A stretch of 64,000 nucleotides of DNA from Argyresthia goedartella. Taxonomy: Eukaryota; Arthropoda; Insecta; Lepidoptera; Argyresthiidae. Both the position numbers and the translations under genes were made by a program. Below the pieces are notes generated by a model that ran no database searches, was not told the DNA's origin, and saw nothing but the letters and a program-made list of their open reading frames with translations. Positions 10,331 to 22,858 of the stretch are shown here, piece after piece. The DNA is taken from contig OX463818.1 of NCBI GenBank assembly GCA_949825045.1, forward strand, positions 32,380,906-32,444,905, read 5' to 3'. The first letter of the stretch is position 1. Each line of letters starts with the position of its first letter.

Positions 10331-11967
10331 TAAACACAAATAGTTTATTCGGTACAAGAAATAGTTGATTCGCCCATTTGTATTACAGAACATTGGTTAA
10401 AGGACAATACAATGTCTTTTAACATAAATAATTACAAAATTGTCAGTTGTTACAATAGAAAGACTGCTGATAGACGTGGTTCTTTAATCTTAGTAAAAAA
10501 TAATATTATGGTAAAACAACGGAAATATATTCTTACACTTACTGTGGAAAGACAAATAGAGGTATCTTGTGTTGAGTTGGATAGCCATATTATTGTTTGT
10601 GTCTACAAACCTCCGAGAGATGAAAAAGGGCATGGCAATTTTGAAATATTCGAGAAAATTATGGAGGAAGCCCTCATTAAACTTTGTAATAACAGAAAAA
10701 AGTTAATTATTTGTGGCGATCTTAATGAAAATCTGCTTGTAGATACAACACTGAAGCGACGATTAATAACTCTGTTCAAATCATTTAATTTATGTCATGT
10801 ATTTCTAGAGCCGACTAGAATTACACTTACCAGCCAAACTTGCTTAGATAACGTTTTTTGTGACTGTGCATTCACAAGTAAAAATGTAATTAACTGTTTA
10901 CCATCCGATCACAGTGGTCAAACAGTTTCATTCCGAATTACTAGTGAAAATAAGACTGATCCATCATTTTATAGGCCTATTACATCCCATAGACTAGAGA
11001 TGTATATGAAAAAAATAGATATGGGTTTGCCAGTACCGGATTTTGATGAACAGAACCCGAACAAAATCTATTCTGACTTCTTCAACATTATTCAAACATA
11101 ATTCAATACAGTTTTTAAATTAAAGAAAGTCAGTGCCAACAACGGTAAATCTAAATTTAATGACTGGGCAACATTTGGAATTCGTAAAAGTAGAGCTATC
11201 TTGTATGATCTTTATGAACAAAAAACCTATAACTTTGATATAAAATTTCATGACTATATTAAAAAATATTCCAAAACTTTCAAGTTGGTTTGTAGAACTG
11301 CAAAAACTTTACACATAAATAGAAAAATACAAAATTCAAATAATAGAATGAAAACGGTTTGGCAAATCAAAAACCGTGAAACTGGCAAAGTTATACCAAG
11401 GGATAATGATTTCTGCTTAAAGATAGGTGATGATGTTGTTAAATCTAAACCTCTGGTAGCTCGAGCTTTTGAAACATTCTTCACCAATGCACCCTTACTC
11501 ACAACAGAGCGTCTAAATTCATCTCCATATGAAGCAGAGGTTTTGTTAAAAAACAGCACTAGCATCAGTAATGTAGATTTTAAATTGTATCATGTATGTC
11601 CCCAGGATATTTTCAAAACGTATAGATTAATTAACTTAAAAAATACTGAAGACCTGTGGGGTATGTCAGTCAAAGTCATTGGTTCAATAATTCTTGTTAT
11701 AGCCCCACACCTAGCTTATATATTTAATGAATGTGTTGATGATGGAGCTTTCCCAGACCTCATGAAACACAGTAAACTTATACCTCTTTTCAAGTCGGGA
11801 GACAAGGGTGATCCGTCAAATTTCAGACCAATATCGGTTCTTCCAGCACAAAGTAAAATATTTGAAAAGATTATACTCAATCAAATGCTCTCACACTTCA
11901 ACCGTACAAAACAACTGCACGCCAAGCAATACGGTTTCACTAGGGGTAAATCGACTACGGATGCAGG
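10331..11967 (+). pseudogene. Jockey/CR1-like LINE ORF2, 5' part: endonuclease and start of RT
   Basis: The frame is open upstream of the first ATG (10412), with ITEHWL typical of the apurinic-type endonuclease. ICGDLNENLL and LPSDHSGQTV are the later endonuclease motifs. An in-frame TAA at 11099-11101 interrupts it, after which the same frame continues. The reverse transcriptase begins with KLIPLFKSGDKG and NFRPISVLPAQSKIFEKI and runs to QYGFTRGKSTTDAG, where a Tigger element is inserted. The product would nick target DNA and prime reverse transcription in the nucleus. The element lacks a visible ORF1 and is probably 5'-truncated. Clade assignment between jockey and CR1 is uncertain. Confidence 0.82.
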
Positions 11968-11969
11968 TA

Positions 11970-13946
11970 CAGCACGGCCTTGATAATCCGTACCCCAGCT
12001 CGTCCGAACGCCTCTATAATCCGAACGACCCCCCTTACCCCTGCGCAACCGCCATTTCTCACAGTTTCTGTCCCGCAGTGCCACGCAGTGCGTTTTAGAT
12101 AACACACGTATCGCTTTTTCGTCCGCCCGCACGCCTTTCCGCCATTTTATTGTTGGCGTCTCAAATTTGCATCATGGCCTCAACATCGAAGAAAAGAAAA
12201 CACGTGACGCTAACAATTGGACAAAAGTGCGAGATTTTGGACAAGATTAAAGAAGGCATCTCGTCATCACTTCTCGCACAGCAGTATAACGTTGGAGAAG
12301 CCACAATTACAGATATCAAACACAAGGAGGAAAAAATACGATCATTTGTAATAAACACAGACAGAAAAGGGTCCAGGTGCTAGGAAAACCTTGAAAACTC
12401 CTGAAAATCCTTTGCTTGAAGATGCTTTATTTACGTGGTTCATAGAGCAGCGAAGAAAGAACGTCCCTTTGTCTGGTGATATACTGATGCAGAAGGCTAA
12501 GTTTTTCCATGAACGACTTGGAAGAGGAGAGTTTGTGGCTAGCAGAGGATGGTTAGATAATTTTAAGAAAAGACATGGTATACGCCAACTTAAGGTAAGT
12601 GGCGAAAAATTGTCGAATAATGAAGCAGCTGTAAAGCCATTCCAGGACAAATTCATGGATGTAATAAGGGAACAGGATCTGTCTGCAGACCAAATCTATA
12701 ATGCTGATGAGTCAGGCCTGTACTGGAGATCGATACCAGATAAAACATTGGCGTCGGCATCAGAAATTAGGGCCCCAGGTTCCAAAGTGTCGAAGGAGAG
12801 GATCAAATTTATGCCATGCGCGAACGTAACCGGAACGCACAAACTGCCCTTGCTGGTTGTAGGCAAAGCACAAAGGCCACGTGCATTTGCAACAGTCAGA
12901 AAATTACCGGTTCATTACACAGGTCAAAGAAGTGCTTGGGTTACAAGACCAATATTTATGGAGTGGCTGAAGGAACATTTTATTCCCGAAGTAAAGCAAT
13001 TTTTATCAAAAGAGAACTTACCGCTAAAAGCACTGTTACTTCTTGATAATGCACCAGCCCATCCACTCGAAGACGATCTGCAGTCGATTGATGAAAATAT
13101 TACCATTTTGTACATGCCCCCCAACTGCACAGCCCTTATTCAACCTATGGATCAAAATGTGATCCAGAACATTAAAGTGAATTACAATAAGAAACTCCTG
13201 TTGCAAGTTTTTGGCCAGCAAGAAGTTAATCCAGAATGTACAGTAACTGAAGTGCTTAAAAAAAACACAATTAAAGATGCAGTGTTTTCACTAGCTCAAT
13301 CTTGGGAGCAATTGTCACCAAATCTAATTAAAAAGTCTTGGAAGCCTCTGTGGCCCCTACTTTTCGAATCAGAGGGAATGTCTGGCCAAGATGTGGAAGA
13401 TTTCGATCCTGAAGATGACTTACCGTTGAGTATTTTCCGGAACAGAGGATTGTCTGAAGCAGATATTAATAATTTCTTGGTTAGCAATGATGACATTGAT
13501 TGTCAGGAGCCCTTGACTGATGAAGACATAATAAGACAAGTAACAGATCAGCAAGACAACGAAAACGAAGAAGAATTGGAGACATCGGAATCAGTTGCAA
13601 GGATCCCACATACTCAAGCTGTGTCTTGCTTAAATACTTGTTTGGAATGGGCAGATGAAGTCGACATTTCTATTCCGGAAAAATGCTGTTACGTAAATTA
13701 AGGGATAAAGCATTTTCTATGTCACTAAATACTACTCGTCAAAGCACTATATTGGAATTCTTTAAAAAAGTGTGATTAATAGCATTGTATCTAACATACA
13801 TCTAACGTACATACTTCAGTAAACATAAAATATTTTTGTTTTATTTCGAAAAATCCCTTTCAAAATTTTAACATACTATAATCCGAACGCTTCGTGCATC
13901 CGAACAGGGTTAAATTTTCGGTGTTCGGATCATCGAGGCCCTGCTG
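11970..13946 (+). mobile_element. Tigger/pogo element inserted in the LINE
   Basis: A 1,977-bp element has terminal inverted repeats of about 21 bp (left CAGCACGGCCTTGATAATCC, right complement CAGCAGGGCCTCGATGATCC). It is flanked by TA at 11968-11969 and 13947-13948, the expected Tc1/mariner-superfamily duplication. If one TA and the element are ignored, the LINE reading frame crosses the site without a break, so both boundaries are exact. It carries the transposase at 12174-13701. Confidence 0.93.
12174..13701 (+). pseudogene. Tigger-type transposase (CENP-B HTH, DDE_1), one frameshift
   Basis: The ATG at 12174 begins MASTSKKRKHVTLTIGQKC, a psq/CENP-B-type helix-turn-helix (KIKEGISSSLLAQQYNVGEATI). 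The frame closes at 12381-12383 and resumes in another frame at about 12385, consistent with a single small indel. A second CENP-B DNA-binding segment (RGWLDNFKKRHGIRQLKVSGE) follows. The DDE_1 catalytic motifs are IYNADESGLYWR, LLLLDNAPAH and LIQPMDQNVIQNIK. The acidic C-terminal tail ends at TAA 13699-13701. Apart from the one shift the protein looks complete for the family at about 510 residues. Its job is cut-and-paste transposition at TA. Confidence 0.88.
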
Positions 13947-13948
13947 TA

Positions 13949-15092
13949 TTACCCTTATATCTCATATTTATTCTGCATGGGAAGCCGCACAGGATGCTAT
14001 CGGTGTTTTTTACGATCTGAAAAAGGCATTTGATTGTGTTGATCATGACACGTTACTAATGAAATTAAATCATTACGGAGTTAGAAATAAAGCGTTGGAT
14101 CTACTAAGATCATACCTAGGCAATAGAATTAAAAAGGCAGAAGTCAACGGCGTTAAATCTGATGGATAGGGGATAAAAGTTGGCGTTTCACAAGGTTCCA
14201 TATTAGGCCCTTTCTTGTTCCTGGTAATTATTAACGATCTGCCTTTTATGGTGGAGAAATTGACTAACATAGTGTTGTTTGCTGATGATACTTCACTGGT
14301 CTTCAAAATTGAAAGACAAAAAGAAGATTTTGATGATGTCAATAGAGTATTATCTTTAACCTTGAATTGGTACACAGTTAACAATTTATTGTTATTGCTG
14401 TTAAAACCAAATGTATCAAATTCTCACTTCCAAGGCAAGTTGGGACCAGTTTAGTGTTGGACAGCAATACGTTAGAATTAGTAAATGACTCGAAGTTTCT
14501 TGGAATAACCATTGATAACAAATTGCAGTGGGGACCCCACATAGAAGAAACATCAGACAAAACACGGACTGTTAGGAACATCAGACAAAACACGGATGTG
14601 GCTACATCTAGGCTAGTATATTTTAGTTACTTTCATAGTGTCATGTCCTATGGTATCTTGTTGTGGGGGAAAGCAGTGGATATTCAAACTATTTTTATTT
14701 TACAGAAAAGAGCTATTCGAGCAATTTATAATTTAAAACGCACAGACTCCTTAAGACAGCTTTTTAAAGAAATTGACATACTAACTGTAGCTAGTCAATT
14801 TATTTTCGAAAATATAATGTATGTACGCAAGAACCTTACAAAATTTCCCAAACTTAGCGATAGCTGTAATGTTAACCTAAGAAATAATCACAGACTACTT
14901 GCGCCCCAGTTTAGACTCGCGAAGGTTAGCAATTCTTTCAAGGGTCAATGCATTCTCTACTACAACAAGATACCTCTGGAGATCTTGAAATTGCCATTTG
15001 AGCAATTTAAAATCCATGTTAAAGCGACTTTGTCGAAAAAGGGATATTACAATGTTCAAGATTACTTAAATGATGGATCTGTATGGGGTTAA
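13949..15092 (+). pseudogene. Jockey/CR1-like LINE ORF2, 3' part: RT core and C-terminus
   Basis: This resumes the RT after the Tigger element. VFYDLKKAFDCVDHDTLL is RT motif A, VGVSQGSILGPFLF is motif B (preceded by an in-frame TAG at 14167-14169), and LFADDTSLVF is the catalytic FADD. A frameshift near 14395 moves the C-terminal part into another frame, giving FLGITIDNKLQWGPHI, YGILLWGKA and the usual C-terminal tail to 15092. A short duplication (CATCAGACAAAACACGGA twice near 14553-14595) lies in the C-terminal part. Several lesions show the copy is inactive. Confidence 0.85.
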
Positions 15093-15350
15093 TCTGGCTC
15101 AACAAAGACCTTGCTGTTAATAATTTTGTAATTATTTATTCCTGCTTATTAATTATGATAATGACTAAATATTATATTTTGTATTAGTTAAGCATAAGCA
15201 ATTTTTAAAAAGAGATCTAAAAATCAATCTGTGGGAGTTTCTACGCCCTTCTGCTCCCACAGTGGTACAATGTAGAAAAGTGGCAAAAAATGACGATTGC
15301 TAAGTATATGTAAATATCTACAGTAATAAAGACATTTGGAATTTGGAATT
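15093..15350 (+). other. 3' UTR and tail of the LINE
   Basis: Non-coding sequence after the LINE stop ends with TAATAAAGACATTTGGAATT and a duplicated TTGGAATTT near 15350. That pattern fits the short 3' tandem tail of CR1/jockey-type LINEs. Confidence 0.55.
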
Positions 15351-16429
15351 TCCTCACATCTGTACTTTAGACAGCGTATACATATATGAGGCATAATGGG
15401 ATGGGGTTTAGAATCATACTATCGAATAAAACAGTCAATAAACATGTATTGTCTTTTTATTTCAAAGCTTTAGACCTATTACTATATTAGCAATCCTACA
15501 TTTACGACACAGCGGCGCATAATTGCCGTGCGCCGCCCTGACAGCTCGTGACGCGAAAACCAACAATCGCAACAGGGCGTGGCGGGCGGAAGGGTAGGAG
15601 TAAAATTATTCCCGTAATAGTTTTACTCGCGTAACTTCGTGTTTGGTCGAATCCGTCCATAGATAATGCTAAAGTATGAAAAAATTCAAGAAGAATTGGC
15701 TGTATGGTCTCAGACCTTTGCCTGTCCAATGAAGGGACGAAGGAATAAAAAAAATATATGAAAAAATATTCGTTGTTTATAAGAAAGGCTAAGTCAGTCA
15801 ACTCAATGGTACAATAAAGCAGGAATAATTAGTTCGTTGAAGCTTGTCTCCGTAACATTTTTAAATCTCCTACCAATTATTTTCAGATTTAAAATAAATC
15901 TACACTTATGATTTATTTTGTGTGTTTAAGTGAGTTCCAAATCCACCGTATATCGACACTCTGACCATATATTGCAATGGTTTAATTTATACTACACAAA
16001 ATTCACTTATATTCACTTCTATTCTATTCTATTTTTGTGAATGGCAGTTGGTTGCCTATCGACAAATTCTGCCAGTGTCAGGTGTAAGGCTTGATATGAA
16101 TGATTAGACAAGCCAAGGAATTAACTTTCTGAAAATCCCGTGGGCTGTCCATATGTGGGGGTGACCAGCGGATCAAGACGGCTGAACCAGACAGTGAGCG
16201 TAGTGTGTACTCTATTTGTGCGTCGTAACTGCGCACCTTTTCTCCCTCATCCCCGTCGTAACTGCGCTCGCTGTCTCTCTCACACATTCACGCGACACTT
16301 CTTCTGCAGTTGCGGGCGGATAAACTTTCTCATAGAAATCTATATCCTCTGCTGTCTTGTCTCTCTGCTAATCTGATTTTCAAATACATAACCTATAAAT
16401 ACTGTGTATCATTTTGTTAGTTTCCAGAT
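15351..16429. other. Spacer, no gene seen; one palindrome
   Basis: No supported gene. A near-perfect palindrome occurs near 15597-15630 (GAGTAAAATTATT...TAATAGTTTTACTC). A GC-richer block at 16190-16320 repeats CGTCGTAACTGCGC twice and may be the 5' non-coding part of the following piggyBac relic. The rest is AT-rich. Confidence 0.4.
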
Positions 16430-16686
16430 GCATATCGTTCAATGCACAATCTGTAGTCTGAATATTGGAGCACGGGAATTATTGAGATGCCCAATTTCCG
16501 GCTATTAATGTCGAGAAACCGATTTTTAAATTTGATCCAACATTTGCACTTTGTGGACAATCGACTTATCACTGAACGCGGCCCCGAAATAAACTTAGTA
16601 AAATCAAACCAATTCTGGATTATATGAATAAAAAGTTTAAAGCCCCATCTATTCGCCTCGCAGAGAACTCTCCATAGACGAATCCA
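16430..16686 (+). pseudogene. piggyBac-type transposase, 5' fragment (split by LINE)
   Basis: In shifting plus-strand frames the piggyBac N-terminal signature is readable: ELLRCPIS, MSRNRFLNLIQHLHFVDN, ILDYMNKKFKA and finally SIDES. The last is the first catalytic aspartate motif. Several stops and frameshifts break it. The fragment ends where a LINE is inserted, and the same gene resumes at 17494 with LLLWKGRLSWIQ. It is too decayed for a single ORF. Confidence 0.7.
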
Positions 16687-17493
16687 AATTATCCTCATTC
16701 TGTTATGCGCTCTACGAAACAAAAAAAACAACCGACATAAATACAGCTATCACTACATACTATGCCTATGCCCATGCGTGGCTAAGCTATGGAGTCTTGC
16801 TTTGGGGGGCAAGTACTGATGTACAGAAACTATTCGTTATGCAAAAGAAACTGATACGAGTAATAGCAAATCTGGATACAACACACAGCTGCCGGCCTTA
16901 CTTCCAAAAATATAAAATTCTAACATTACCTTCTATCTATATTTGGGAAGCATGTAGGTTTGTTCAAAACAATATACATCTATATAAACGAAGAGGAGAA
17001 AACAATGGTCTATCACTAAGAAACCATAAGAATTTGTTGTACCCACAATCTAGATTAGCGTTAAAAACTAAAAATGCCTATGTTATGACAATAAAAATAT
17101 ACAACAAATTGCCTGAAAATATGAAGACCATAGAAAATGAAACCAAATTTATAAAACACCTAAAACACTTCTTGCAGGGGAAGAGTTACTATTCAGTAAG
17201 AGAATACTTAGATGATATTCTTTAAAATTGTATATTTATTACCTATTGCTTATTGTGTAACTTAAATGCACATATAAAGTATATTAATCTGTTAAAAAAT
17301 AATAATAATATTAAGAGATGTTGAGTTCCTACTTTAGTTAAGAATAGATTATAAGAATATTACTTACATTATATAGAATAGAATATTGCTTGTGCCCAAC
17401 AGGGTCCATAATTATCCACCACTAATATTAAGATCTTATTGTTATTATGGAGTGCAATAAATAAATGAATAAATGAATAAATGAATAAATGAA
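16687..17493 (+). mobile_element. 5'-truncated LINE fragment inside piggyBac
   Basis: The insert starts after GACGAATC of the piggyBac gene and ends in a tandem tail of (AAATGAAT)n at 17457-17493. The likely target duplication is GAATC. It encodes only the C-terminal part of a jockey/CR1-like ORF2 (ORF 16797-17225): SYGVLLWGAS, the IYNKLP motif and the terminal YYSVREYLDD, which also occur in the other LINEs of this window. 5' truncation with a short 3' repeat tail is usual for LINE retrotransposition. Confidence 0.82.
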
Positions 17494-18528
17494 TCGCTGC
17501 TGCTTTGGAAAGGACGCTTGAGCTGGATTCAATGCATCCGGAACAAAGCAGCGCGATTCTGGATAAAGAGTTATGAGCTCTGCGAGGCAGCAAGCGGTTA
17601 TGTAGTTGAAAAAATATTATATACGGGCAAAGACAGTCAATCATCAGGACAATCAATTTTTGGATTCACAAGTTCCACGGCAAAAATCGTGCTGACCCTT
17701 ATGAAAGATTTTCTCGACAAGGGATACTCGTTGTACATGGATAACTTCTATAATTCAGTCTCTCTATGCCGATTCCTAAAATCGCGTAAAACGGACGTGG
17801 TGGGGACACTGAACCGCCGCAGAGTGGACACTCCAGCGGCCATCAAACAAATTAAAGAACCCTCCCTCCCGCGTGGAACAATAATAAGTCGACACTGCGG
17901 TGACGTGTCTGTCCTCTCATGGAAAGATGTGAAATTAGTCACCACAGTGTCAACTTGGCACAATGCTGACGTTGTTGAGGGTCGACGTGCCGGCGAAAAC
18001 ATTAGCAAACCTGCTGTGGTCGCAGAGTACAATCAATTCATGGGCGGAGTGGACCTAAAAGGCCAAAAGCTATCGATGTACCTTTTGGAAAGAAAGCGAG
18101 GGATTAAATGGTATATCAAAGTATTCCGCCGCTTACTTAACATATCGGTTTTGAACGCTTTCATCATATATACCCAGAGAATGGAACAACAACAACAAGA
18201 TCAACAACGACAACAAAGACTAACCCACAGACAATTTCGGTATGAACTTGCAAGTGAACTGGCACGGCAATTTGGCACTGAAGTTTCAATACGGTCTAGG
18301 ACAGCACAGCCCTCTGATCGGTTAAACAGGAATTTAGACCATTTCCCAGAGAACAGTGTGGTGACTGGAGAAAGAACCTCTAAACAAGACCGTTATAAAA
18401 GGGGTCGCTGTGTCAGGTGTGCTGTACACAAAAGAGAGACCAGGACCAATGTGTTGTGCAGCCAGTGTGCAGTTTTCCTTTGTGTTGGTAAATGCTGGAA
18501 GGACTTCCATACTCTACAAAACTTGTGA
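17494..18528 (+). pseudogene. piggyBac-type transposase, 3' part
   Basis: A clean 345-codon frame follows the LINE insertion. It begins LLLWKGRLSWIQ and carries LYMDNFYNSVSL (second catalytic D) and YNQFMGGVDLKGQ (third). It continues with a Gln-rich stretch and ends in a zinc-binding cysteine cluster (GRCVRCAVHKRETRTNVLCSQC). The first catalytic motif lies on the other side of the LINE at 16430-16686. This transposase differs clearly from the one at 5-1456, so it is a separate family. I did not find a convincing TTAA-bounded end. Confidence 0.86.
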
Positions 18529-19434
18529 TTCTTTCACGTTGGCCAGTAAATGTATTGTAAGCTCAGACCAAATAAAGTATAGAAGGAGCTCCGGCGAAAA
18601 ACAAAGAGAAACCACATTTTTTATGAATTTTCATTTGTGTGTGCCTGGAACATTACGTGTCACGGCCAAGGCGTAGTTTCTTTTGGCTTTATTTTGACGT
18701 TAGGCAAGCTAGGTCTATACTTTTTATTTGGTCTGAGATTAATAGGTACCGGCATGTTAATAATTTTAGGTTGATATCAGAAATATTATGATAATTTTAG
18801 CTTGATTTCAGACATACCTATTTATGTGCATGTCCTAAAGTTTTAACATTTTTTTATGTCCTATATCCGTGTAAAGGCCTGTGTGTGGAGACATAATGGG
18901 CTACATGTATTTTTTTATGTCTTATTTTCTGATTTTTTTAATAATTTCCACTTAATTTTTTTTTCATCCCAATCCAATAGGAGAAAAAAAATGTCCCAAA
19001 ATTTCCATATATTTTTCGTACTTCCAACTTTGTCACCACCACACAAATTATTTGGAAATTGGTAACAAAATAGGAAAAAATAATTGGGGCACTTTTTTCC
19101 TCCTATGGGGGGTGAAAAAAGCTCGTGATTTTGAATGGAAATGTTTTAAATATTTCAGAAAATCGTTTATTTCAGATATACACATATTCAGATAACATCC
19201 ATAGAAAATTATAATGCTTATTATAGTTTTTAATGTAACAATGTTTGCTGCTCAGGTGCAGCAAAAAATATGGCAACAATTTTTGGACATGCTCTAATTA
19301 TTTTTTCTTTTATCATTTTTAGACTCGGGCCATCTGAGCTCTATCTGATAAGTCCCATAAAAAGCTTGTGATTTTAATAATTATTAAGTTCTAAGATTGA
19401 TTTCAGCCATACATATTAATATATATATATATAC
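18529..19434. other. AT-rich spacer with degenerate local repeats
   Basis: No gene seen. A degenerate motif containing GTGATTTTAAT...TTGATTTCAG..ATAC recurs near 18770, 18800 and 19370, and again at 25200-25270 beyond the two mariner-like elements. The block GCCATCTGAGCTCTATCTG is at 19329 and 25199. This looks like old dispersed or tandem repeat material into which the mariner-like elements inserted. Confidence 0.45.
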
Positions 19435-19516
19435 AGGGTTACAGGAAAAGTCGTGCAAGATCCGTTAAGGGCGTGGAGTACCCATCATTTCTGAATTATT
19501 TCCCATCACTCTGAAA

Positions 19517-20801
19517 CACATATTAATATATTAATATTAAAATTGCAGTACTATGGGTTTCAAGGCGTTGAACTCAGTATGATGATAAGTTACCTAAATA
19601 ACCGCACACAAATTGTATCGGTAAATAATCATACTTCTCATCCAGGAAAGATGTCGATCGGGGTACCATAAGGGTCAATCCTGGGTCCCGTATTGTTCTT
19701 AATATATATAAATGATCTTTGTAATATACTTCCAAGTGAAGCTCATTTGAGCTTATTTGCTGACGATACACATATTGGCTTGAGAGACAAAAGTAAGTCG
19801 CAGTTAGATGATAAATTAAACGTCATAAGTTTGCTTAAAGAATGGTTTGATGCTAACGGCATTATTCTCAACTCTAATAAAAGTATTGTAATGTATTATC
19901 AATCAAGATTAGGCATTTTTGGTAACTCGACTTCTCAAGAAAATGTATTTTTAGGATATACAATAGACAATACGATTAGTCACAAAGGGCATATTGATAA
20001 AATTTGTATGAAATTAGCTAGCAGCAATTATGCTCTTTTTAAACTTAAACCATTATTAGATAAAAAATCACTTCTATCTGTTTATTATGCGTATATACAT
20101 TCAATTATTAGATATTCTATTACTGTATGGGGTAATGCTACAGAAATTAACAGAGTCCTAAAATGTCAAAAACGATCAATCAGAACAATCAATGGTTTAA
20201 AAAAACGCAGCCACGCAAAAGAGCACTTTAAAAAAGACAAAATTATGACAGTTATTTCTCTTTACATTTACAATAGTTTGTTAGAGGTTCACGAAGATAG
20301 GGAAATTCCGGAAAAGCAAGATATTGCTTTACCCTATACTTTCCGTGATAATAAAAAACGAACAATAAAAAATAATGAAACCCGTATAGTACCAAAAACA
20401 AGATTAGCTAAAGTACAGAAACAAGGTCGTTACTTTAAAATCCTGATGTATAATAAATTACCAAAAAGTCTGACCACTCTAAAATTTAACTTGTTCAAAC
20501 AAAAACTAAAAATATTTTTTGAAAATAATCCATTTTATACTGTCAAAGAATATATGTCAATGGAACTTGTAGAATCTTTGTTCTTGGAAAAATTATAAAT
20601 AAAATAACTATCATTTCACTGTAAAAAGTTAAATGCAGTAATTTAAATGTCAAATATTTGAGGAATGTAAAATTTGAAATATTTAAGTTAGAATAGGAAT
20701 TTCAAATATTTAAGTAGTATGTAAGTGTAAAATGTAAATGACTTGCCTGTAAATTATTTTACTTCGAGGCCAATAAATATTTCTATTCTATTCTATTCTA
20801 C
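19517..20801 (+). mobile_element. 5'-truncated LINE inside the left TIR of element 1
   Basis: Comparison with the right TIR shows the insert lies between GAAACACA and CCCTACCCTAAAC, which are adjacent in the intact TIR; the duplication may be ACAC. Its 3' end is an AATAAATATT sequence followed by (CTATT)n. It encodes the C-terminal half of a jockey/CR1-like ORF2. Confidence 0.85.
19533..20598 (+). pseudogene. LINE ORF2 C-terminal half (RT)
   Basis: The RT motif region reads SIGVP, then an in-frame TAA at 19669-19671 where the family has glutamine, then GSILGPVLFLIYINDL and LFADDTHIGL. An open stretch of about 300 codons (19693-20598) follows with FLGYTIDNTISHKGHI, YSITVWGNA and the C-terminal FYTVKEYM. 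It lacks the endonuclease and the front of the RT because the insertion is 5'-truncated. Confidence 0.83.
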
Positions 20802-21390
20802 ACCCTACCCTAAACTTAACCCTTTTCGAGATATTCGACTTTTAATTTTTTTATTTAAAATTGCCGATTTTTAGGCTACTAAATTTAATTTTGTTTATTT
20901 TGTGTGTCTTATCATTATTATTATTGCATTTTCATATGTGTAATAAGATGATTTAGGACGTCAATCATTAAAATAGTAAGTTAATTGAATAGGCCGTAGT
21001 AGACAAGTGAAAGTTAAGAAATTAAAAAAAATATTAGAAAGTTTATTTTTCTCTAAGGGATATCGAAAAAAAATATTATGGCAGTTGTTCGGCAGATGTG
21101 TTTTAAAATATCTACGATTCTTCAGCTATCTAACGAGGTATAACAATCTAGGGTTTTATTTAAATTCATTGAAAAAAACTTAGTTTCATAGGCGACAGTG
21201 GAGAAGAAAATTAATACTTAGCCCTAAAAAGTAAAATAAAACAATAGGTAAGTAAGCATGAAATGTCATTTTCATTGCCTCGCCGTCTTTTGTTCTCCAT
21301 TGTTAGTTTGTTCAACCGGTGTCCTTATGAGAGGGTGGGGTTTAAATCAGGTTTTCGCACAACTTTTTCTTACTCTACAGTTCATGTCTC
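20802..21390 (+). repeat. Left long TIR of element 1 (inner part)
   Basis: 20802-21263 is an inverted copy of about 22900-23360. 21346-21390 is an inverted copy of 22847-22891, which contains the transposase stop codon. Between them 21264-21345 has no counterpart. AGCTATCTAACGAGGTATAA also appears twice in direct orientation (21125 and 21391), so the left arm is rearranged. Confidence 0.8.
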
Positions 21391-21769
21391 AGCTATCTAA
21401 CGAGGTATAACAATCTAGGATTTGTATTACATTTCGTGGATATAAAAGTAGTTGGGACGCTCCAGGTAGCAGCTCTAACGGCCCCGCGCTTATTGTCCTT
21501 CAAGTTAAGACGCACCGTGCGAGCGAGACAAGTGACGATTTATGTAGGTGTGAATGAAAGAAAAAATGTGTAGAGAACGGTTAGGGCTGGAATACAACAC
21601 GGGATATTGTTTTGGTTGTCAGTCTGCTTTTGTGCTTCGTACAGTAGATGTGATATCGTTTTGCTCTTTTTCTCGACTTGGCTGTGATTCTGGACTATTT
21701 CTTCTGATTTCTGACTACGTGCTTGTTAATCGGACTCTGATTAGTACTTGTGATACGGAAGTGTTGAAG

Positions 21770-22858
21770 ATGACGTCCTAAACACCTGAGGAATATGCTG
21801 ATATGCTCATTTGTTACGGATACTGCGATTGTGTGTCTGCGCAAGCTCGCAACGAATACATAACTCGCTACCCCGGTCGTCGAGTGCCGGATGTAGCCGT
21901 TTTTGACAGAGTTTATCGAAGACTTCGAGAAACTGGCTCTGTTTTGAGACGAAATACAGACATGGGAAGACCACGAATTGTTGACGACGAAGAACAGGAC
22001 AATGAGATACTGCAACGCTTTCGAGCGGATCCGACTACTTCCACTAATATTGTTGCCCGTGATCTGGGACTTTCGCAATGGAGAGTGTGGTTTACAGTGC
22101 ATACTGCTGGCCTATACCCGTACCATTACACGCCGGTACACGTTATTGAAGAAGGAGACCCCGCAAGAAGGTTGGACTTCTGCAGATTTATGGTACATGC
22201 TGACGTAGAAGACCCAGATTTTCTATGAAATATATTGTGGACAGATGAATCCAAATTTGATAAAGATGGCATAACTAACTATTACAATGCCCATTACTGG
22301 GCCCCAAAACAACTAAGGAATCCCAATAAGAAAAGAGTGAAGGGGTCCCAACGAAGATTCAGCGTGAATGTGTGGATGGGCATTATCTCCAATCATTTGA
22401 TTGGACCTTACTTTCTCCCGGACAATCTAGATGGGGAAAGCTACGAAAACTTTTTGAGAGGAGACTTGAGTGATTTGCTGGATGATCTGCCACTCAACTT
22501 GATCAGGGACATGTGGTTCCAACATGATGGCTGCCCTGCCCATTTCAGGAGAAGTGTCAGGGACTGGCTGGACACAAATTATCCAAACAAATGGATAGGA
22601 CGAGGTGGGCCGTTGCCATGGCCAGCAAGATGTCCGGACCTAACCCCCATGGATTTTCATGTGTGGGGGCGCATGAAAAGTCTTGTCTACAGCGAGCCAA
22701 ATCCAGTTTCGTCTGTGGAAGAATTAAGAGAAAGGATTGTGGATGCAGCAAATCAAATGAGGACAACGTTGACCACTGGAGTAGTGAAGACTGGTCTCCG
22801 TAGAAGGATGCGACAATGTATTAGAAACAGAGGCGGCCATGTTGAACATGAACTGTAG
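21770..22858 (+). pseudogene. DDE_3-type transposase with DUF4817-like N-terminus
   Basis: The ATG at 21770 reads MTS and then TAA at 21779-21781. The same frame continues as TPEEYADMLICYGYC, the usual N-terminal motif of this insect family, followed by a helix-turn-helix (VFDRVYRRLRETGS) and a second DNA-binding part. A second in-frame stop (TGA 22226-22228) falls just before the first catalytic motif ILWTDESKF. The remaining motifs are MWFQHDGCPAHF and RCPDLTPMDFHVWG. It ends at 22858, and its last codons lie inside the right TIR. The two stops are the only lesions seen over about 360 codons, so inactivation is fairly recent. Confidence 0.87.
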
